DNA of 9,926 nucleotides, taken from contig SKIE01000001.1 of NCBI GenBank assembly GCA_007116585.1, positions 1 to 9,926 on the forward strand, read 5' to 3'. Below the pieces are notes generated by a model. That model saw only the letters and a program-made list of their open reading frames with translations. It was not told the DNA's origin and did not search any database. Source of the DNA: Wenzhouxiangella sp. (GTDB lineage: Bacteria; Pseudomonadota; Gammaproteobacteria; Xanthomonadales; Wenzhouxiangellaceae). A program made the position numbers and the translations under genes. This document shows, one piece after another, positions 7,015 to 9,926 of this stretch. Every line of letters begins with the position of its first letter. The first letter of the stretch is position 1.

Positions 7015-7213
7015 CGAACTTCCGCCGCAGGGTTTCGCGCTGGTCGGTCACGATGCGTTCCAGCGTTTCGATGCGTTCGCGCAACTCACTCAGCGCCTCG
7101 TCTACCGAGGACGACAGCGCATCGGCTGAACGTCGGGCCTTGATCCATTTTTCCGCAATCGAGACGATCCCAAGGATGGCGACAATGGCCACCGCGGCTG
7201 AAAAGATGTTCAT
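7004..7213 (-). CDS. PspB-like small membrane protein with coiled coil
   Basis: Small 69-residue protein: one N-terminal membrane helix (about 3-20, FSAAVAIVAILGIVSIA), a basic juxtamembrane patch EKWIKARR, then a charged amphipathic helix (about 32-69) with LRERIETLERIVTDQRE at 47-63. Order, size and the RERI-x-x-LE-x-I-x-D pattern match PspB, the phage shock protein that in enterobacteria works with PspC to sense inner-membrane damage and release PspA from PspF. I base the call on this pattern, so PspB-like is safer than PspB. The ATG at 7213 is preferred over longer in-frame starts (to 7393), which would overlap the upstream hydrolase gene and add a non-conserved stretch. AGGAAAA lies just upstream of the ATG. 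The gene overlaps DUF502 by 11 bp. No pspA, pspC or pspF is in the window. Confidence 0.7.
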   Translation of the reverse strand: MNIFSAAVAIVAILGIVSIAEKWIKARRSADALSSSVDEALSELRERIETLERIVTDQRETLRRKFDEL

Positions 7214-7228
7214 GGTCTGTTTTCCTGT

Positions 7229-7269
7229 AGCACGTGCTTCCAATAGGTTTGCATAAGCTCGCGTCGAGC
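7229..7269 (-). promoter_or_regulatory. Two short inverted repeats between the hydrolase and the PspB-like gene
   Basis: The 58-bp gap (7214-7271) holds two dyad elements. GCTCG-CGT-CGAGC (7257-7269) is a perfect 5-bp stem starting 2 bp after the hydrolase stop, with no T-run. AGCACGTGCT (7229-7238) is a perfect 10-bp palindrome directly upstream of the Shine-Dalgarno (AGGAAAA) of the PspB-like gene. The first may be a weak attenuator or processing site. The second could be an operator or a structure affecting ribosome access. Both are short enough to occur by chance in GC-rich DNA. Confidence 0.25.
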
Positions 7270-7271
7270 GA

Positions 7272-8342
7272 TCAGGGCAATGTTTCGGGCAGCCCTGAAT
7301 CTTCGCCCCGATCGACCGCTGGGGCGTCAGGCGGTTCCACGCTGACCCGCTCCATGAAATAGCACAGGCAGTCGTTGCGGGCGATGAACTCATCGGTGGT
7401 CATCATGGCCGGCATCAACGGCTTGCTGGTCAGAATCTTCTCCTCCTGCAGCAGGAAACATTCGCTGGACAGGTCACGCCCGTCGTGACCGTCGGCCCTG
7501 AGCGGCCGCTGATGGCCGTTGCTGTGCCGCGCCAGACAGGTGCCCGGCGGCATTTCGCGGAAGTTGAGACGGTCAATGTCGGGCGGGAAGCGCAGGTCGC
7601 CCCGGTCGCCGAAGCTGAACTCCAGATCCTCGGCCACGCGGACGGTGGCAATCATGCTGTAAAGCTCAAGGTCTTCCGGCGCGGGCATGGTCGTGGGCAG
7701 CTGAGGCAGGTTCAGAACCGTGTCCAGGTAGGCCATGGCATGATCGCTGCCGCCGCTGTCGCTGGACAGTCCGCATTCCAGGGTGACCGAGGGACAGAAT
7801 TCACCAAAAGTCATGGACTGCACGCCGCGCGGCTCGGTGAAATAGATCACGGTGCGCGAGAACAGCGAGGCCAGTTGCAGGCGCAGTGGCTCGATGCGGT
7901 TGACCGCCGAATAGTGCGGATTCAGCCCGGTGTTGTTGTGAATATCGATGCTGGCGAAGGGTTTTCGCAGGCGGACATGCTCGGTGATTTCGGCAAACGC
8001 GTCGTGCCAGATGGTCGGCACGGTGTCCGAGCCGGGCCAGCAGCGGTTGAAATCGGGCTGGTCGGCGAGGTGTCGGCGGCCGCGCGCGGCCGCGCGCACG
8101 TTGGATATCAGCAGAATCAGGCTGCGCGGCAAGGGGTCTCGCTGGTAGCGGCTTTTGAGCAGGCGTCGGACGGCGTCCCAGCCCGACACTTCATTGCCGT
8201 GCTGCAGCACCGAGACGAACAGCGGTTGCGGTCGACGCCCGGGAATATGGATCAGCGTGGGCCCGTCAAGTTGCCGATGCAGCTCCGTGGCCGGGAGCTC
8301 CAGCAATCCGTCGGGTAAATGATCCAGTACAACCGGTTTCAT
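7272..8342 (-). CDS. AstE/aspartoacylase-family zinc hydrolase (M14-like), substrate unknown
   Basis: Predicted cytosolic zinc-dependent deacylase/carboxypeptidase-like enzyme of 356 residues, a little longer than E. coli AstE (about 322). Visible in order: LQHGNEVSGW (46-55), giving zinc ligands H48 and E51; SNVRAAARGRRHLADQPDFNRCWPG (80-104, quoted as two adjoining parts SNVRAAARGRRH and LADQPDFNRCWPG), with the N99-R100 substrate-binding pair; DIHNNTG (133-139), giving the third zinc ligand H135; and TLECG (187-191), with E189 as likely catalytic base. All key residues are present, so it should be active. No signal peptide is seen. The rest of an arginine succinyltransferase (ast) operon is absent, so succinylglutamate is not supported as substrate. 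AGGA lies 6 nt before the ATG. The gene is divergent from the ABC ATPase and leads a possible minus-strand unit with the PspB-like and DUF502 genes after a 58-bp gap. Confidence 0.85.
   Translation of the reverse strand: MKPVVLDHLPDGLLELPATELHRQLDGPTLIHIPGRRPQPLFVSVLQHGNEVSGWDAVRRLLKSRYQRDPLPRSLILLISNVRAAARGRRHLADQPDFNRCWPGSDTVPTIWHDAFAEITEHVRLRKPFASIDIHNNTGLNPHYSAVNRIEPLRLQLASLFSRTVIYFTEPRGVQSMTFGEFCPSVTLECGLSSDSGGSDHAMAYLDTVLNLPQLPTTMPAPEDLELYSMIATVRVAEDLEFSFGDRGDLRFPPDIDRLNFREMPPGTCLARHSNGHQRPLRADGHDGRDLSSECFLLQEEKILTSKPLMPAMMTTDEFIARNDCLCYFMERVSVEPPDAPAVDRGEDSGLPETLP
8078..8097. repeat. Two tandem copies of a 10-bp GC-only unit
   Basis: GGCCGCGCGC occurs twice in direct tandem (8078-8087 and 8088-8097) inside the hydrolase gene, where the opposite strand encodes an Ala/Arg-rich turn (about residues 82-89) just before the NR motif. 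A 10-bp unit is not a multiple of three, so any change in copy number by one would shift the reading frame. The frame is intact here. Confidence 0.6.
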
Positions 8343-8471
8343 GCGCTATCCTGTGCGGGTCAACGCTATAAGCTACCACCTTTGCCGACGTCTTGAACCG
8401 CCAGCCCGTCGACCCCATTCGAAAGCGTCGGGCGTTCAAGCCGGATCACCACCGCCAGAGATTTGTCAGGC
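8343..8471. promoter_or_regulatory. Divergent promoter region between the hydrolase and ABC transporter genes
   Basis: These 129 bp hold no convincing gene and must drive transcription both ways. On the plus strand TATAAG (8367-8372) matches 5 of 6 bases of a -10 hexamer and would give a leader of about 90 nt for the ABC gene. On the minus strand the overlapping TATAGC (8365-8370) could serve the hydrolase, starting within about 25 nt of its ATG. Neither has a good -35 at normal spacing. Another -35-like TTGAAC lies at 8393-8398 without a matching -10. I see no strong operator dyad. Confidence 0.3.
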
Positions 8472-9395
8472 ATGATCAAAGCCAAATCGCTAAGCCGCCA
8501 CTACGGGCCGCTGGTCGCGGTCGATCAGTTATCGTTCGAGGTGGAGCCGGGCACCATTCTCGGCTTTCTCGGTCCGAACGGGGCGGGAAAATCAACCACC
8601 ATGAAGATGCTGACCGGCTTTCTCGAACCGACCAGCGGCAGCGCTGAAATTTTCGGTCACGATATCCGCACAGACAGCCTGGCGGCGCGGCGCCTGATGG
8701 GCTACCTGCCCGAGGGCGCGCCGCTGTACGGCGAGCTGACCGTGCAGCGTTTCCTGCGTTTTGTCGGCGAGGCGCGCGGTTTTCGCGGGCAGGCGTTGGC
8801 CGAACGGGTCGGTTCGGCGATTGAGCGGCTGAGTCTGGGCGAGGTGGTTGGGCAAAGTGTCGAAACCCTGTCCAAGGGCTTCAAGCGTCGGGTCGGTATC
8901 GCCCAGGCCATCCTCCACGACCCGCCGGCCCTGGTGCTGGACGAACCCACCGACGGCCTCGACCCGAACCAGAAGCATGAAGTGCGCCAGCTGATCCGGG
9001 ACATGGCCAGTGACCGCATCATGATCATTTCCACCCACATTCTGGAAGAAGTGGACGCCTTGTGCACCCGGGCCATGATCATTGCCCGGGGGCGGCTGCT
9101 GGCTGACGATACGCCGGCAGGTCTGCTCCAGCGGTCGCGCTATTACAATGCCGTGACCCTGGTGCTGGACGATCTTCAGGCGGCGGCCTCGGTGCTGGGC
9201 GGCTTGCAGGAATCTTCCGAGGTGGAAATCCGGCGCGGGCGCCTGACCGTGTTCCCCAGCGGCCGGGGCAATCTGTTCACGGCGGTGACCCGGGAAGTGC
9301 AGGCCGCGGGCTGGAACGTGACCCAGATGCAGCTCGAACCGGGCCGGCTCGACGAGGTCTTTCGCAACGTGACTCGCGAGCAGGAGGCGGCCTGA
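8472..9395 (+). CDS. ABC-2 exporter ATP-binding protein, GldA/NatA-like
   Basis: Cytoplasmic ATPase of 307 residues that should power the permease encoded next. All nucleotide-binding motifs are present: Walker A GPNGAGKST (34-42); the Q-loop region MGYLPEGAPLY (76-86), with Glu at the usual Gln position as is common in GldA-type ATPases; the signature LSKGFKRRVGIAQA (133-146), with LSKG rather than LSGG; Walker B ALVLDEPTDGLDP (153-165); and the H-loop STHILEEVD (187-195, H189). An extra C-terminal domain (about 220-307) is typical of drug/gliding-type ABC-2 ATPases. The ATG at 8472 gives the normal MIKAKSLSRHYG start; an in-frame TTG at 8463 would add three residues. The stop overlaps the permease ATG by one base (TGATG), with AGGAGG at 9382-9387 inside the gene end. 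GldA is the nearest named relative, but a gliding role is not implied outside Bacteroidetes. Confidence 0.93.
   Translation: MIKAKSLSRHYGPLVAVDQLSFEVEPGTILGFLGPNGAGKSTTMKMLTGFLEPTSGSAEIFGHDIRTDSLAARRLMGYLPEGAPLYGELTVQRFLRFVGEARGFRGQALAERVGSAIERLSLGEVVGQSVETLSKGFKRRVGIAQAILHDPPALVLDEPTDGLDPNQKHEVRQLIRDMASDRIMIISTHILEEVDALCTRAMIIARGRLLADDTPAGLLQRSRYYNAVTLVLDDLQAAASVLGGLQESSEVEIRRGRLTVFPSGRGNLFTAVTREVQAAGWNVTQMQLEPGRLDEVFRNVTREQEAA
9382..9387 (+). promoter_or_regulatory. Strong ribosome binding site of the ABC permease
   Basis: AGGAGG, a perfect anti-16S match, lies 7 nt before the ATG at 9395 and within the end of the ATPase gene. It fixes the permease start and predicts strong, coupled translation. 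Confidence 0.75.
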
Positions 9396-9926
9396 TGGGA
9401 AACCTGGGTGTTGTCTTGCGTCGGGAACTGGCCAGCTATTTCTCGACCCCGGTGGCCTATGTTTTCATCGTGATCTACCTGATCATGTCGGCGGTGTTCA
9501 CGTTCTATCTCGGCGGCTTCTACGAGCGCGAGATAGCCGACCTGGAACCGTTTTTCCGATTCCATCCGTGGCTGTATCTGTTCCTTGTGCCCGCCATCGG
9601 CATGCGTTTGTGGGCTGAAGAGCGCAAGTCCGGCACCGTGGAGCTGCTGCTGACCTTGCCCATTACCCCGACCGAGGCCGTGCTGGGCAAGTTCCTGGCG
9701 GCCTGGGCATTCATCGGCCTGGCGCTGGCCCTGACCTTCCCGATCTGGATCACGGTCAATATCCTGGGCAATCCGGACAACGGCGTGATTGTGGCCGCTT
9801 ACCTCGGCAGCTGGCTGATGGCTGGTGGTTTCCTGGCCATCAGCGCCTGTTTGTCGGCGGCCACGCGCAACCAGGTCATCGCCTTCATCCTGTCGGTCGT
9901 GGTCTGCTTTCTGTTCCTGCTCTCCG
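9395..9926 (+). CDS. ABC-2 permease, GldF-like (3' truncated by window edge)
   Basis: Inner-membrane permease partner of the ATPase just upstream; 177 residues are visible with no stop before the window ends. The N-terminus MGNLGVVLRRELASYFSTPVA, read as MGNLGVVLRRELA then SYFSTPVA, has the coupling-helix RREL-x-x-YF-x-TP pattern of ABC-2 permeases. Membrane segments lie near 20-42, 58-70, 98-125, 131-152 and from 161 to the edge. Between the second and third is the conserved cytoplasmic block EERKSGTVELLLTLPIT (75-91) followed by LGKF (97-100), diagnostic of GldF/NosY/CcmB-like permeases. GldF has about 240 residues, so roughly 60-70 are missing. In many proteobacteria such a pair is followed by a GldG-like protein and a DUF4340 protein; that would have to be checked beyond this window. 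The exported substrate is unknown. Confidence 0.9.
   Translation, partial: MGNLGVVLRRELASYFSTPVAYVFIVIYLIMSAVFTFYLGGFYEREIADLEPFFRFHPWLYLFLVPAIGMRLWAEERKSGTVELLLTLPITPTEAVLGKFLAAWAFIGLALALTFPIWITVNILGNPDNGVIVAAYLGSWLMAGGFLAISACLSAATRNQVIAFILSVVVCFLFLLS

Noticed and set aside
7214..7393. N-terminal extension of the PspB-like gene to 129 residues
   Set aside because: It would overlap the hydrolase gene by over 100 bp and puts a non-conserved stretch ahead of a normal membrane helix. The ATG at 7213 has a good ribosome binding site.
7502..8093. Three GCGGCCGC sites (7502-7509, 8076-8083, 8086-8093) as a possible cassette or cloning mark
   Set aside because: They fall inside one continuous conserved gene, and such octamers are expected in GC-rich coding DNA.
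7485..8318. Open frame of 277 codons on the plus strand within the hydrolase region
   Set aside because: The minus strand has a complete zinc-hydrolase active site. The plus-strand product shows no motif and no membrane or signal segment.
8393..8647. Open frame of 84 codons on the plus strand at the start of the ABC ATPase gene
   Set aside because: It is a shifted frame of the ATPase with its Walker A region out of frame, and it has no ribosome binding site.
1..9926. CRISPR array, tRNA, rRNA, transposon ends, phage or defence genes
   Set aside because: I found no spaced repeats, tRNA-like cloverleaf, terminal inverted repeats, transposase/integrase motifs or known defence domains; nearly all of the window is taken by identified genes.

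Overview
The window looks like ordinary chromosome of a high-GC gammaproteobacterium. The base composition, dense gene packing with 1-11 bp overlaps, Shine-Dalgarno starts, a proteobacterial-type prpBC pair, a PspB-like protein and a DUF502 protein all fit. A Xanthomonadales/Chromatiales-type lineage (for example Wenzhouxiangella-like) is my guess from gene content only. I see no tRNA, rRNA, CRISPR array, insertion sequence, integrase or phage gene, and no base-composition break suggesting recent transfer.

Layout. (1) Positions 2-2177, plus strand: the 3' part of an ACAD10/11-type acyl-CoA dehydrogenase gene (5' end outside the window), then an APH-fold phosphotransferase. These are the two halves that are fused in vertebrate ACAD10/ACAD11, a pair linked to catabolism of 4-hydroxy acids. 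(2) Positions 2174-4292, plus strand: two bacterial-PH-domain membrane proteins of the YdbS/YdbT type, coupled to the kinase by an ATGA overlap. (3) Positions 4380-6383, plus strand: prpB and prpC of the 2-methylcitrate cycle, end to end behind their own candidate extended -10 promoter. No prpD, acnD or prpF follows. (4) Positions 6415-8342, minus strand, convergent with prpC: an AstE/aspartoacylase-family zinc hydrolase, then a 69-residue PspB-like membrane/coiled-coil protein that overlaps a DUF502 membrane protein. (5) Positions 8472-9926, plus strand, divergent: the ATPase and the 5' part of the permease of a GldA/GldF-type ABC-2 exporter, running off the right edge.

How the genes fit together. 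Regions 1 and 3 both feed carbon from short or odd-chain acids into central metabolism. Dehydrogenase plus kinase could handle 4-hydroxyacyl-CoAs, whose odd-chain members end in propionyl-CoA, and prpBC consumes propionyl-CoA. Regions 2, 4 and 5 are mostly envelope proteins of poorly known function. I found no convincing wholly new system. The most useful leads are the split ACAD11-like pair, the PspB-like/DUF502 pair with no visible pspA or pspC, and the orphan AstE-like hydrolase.
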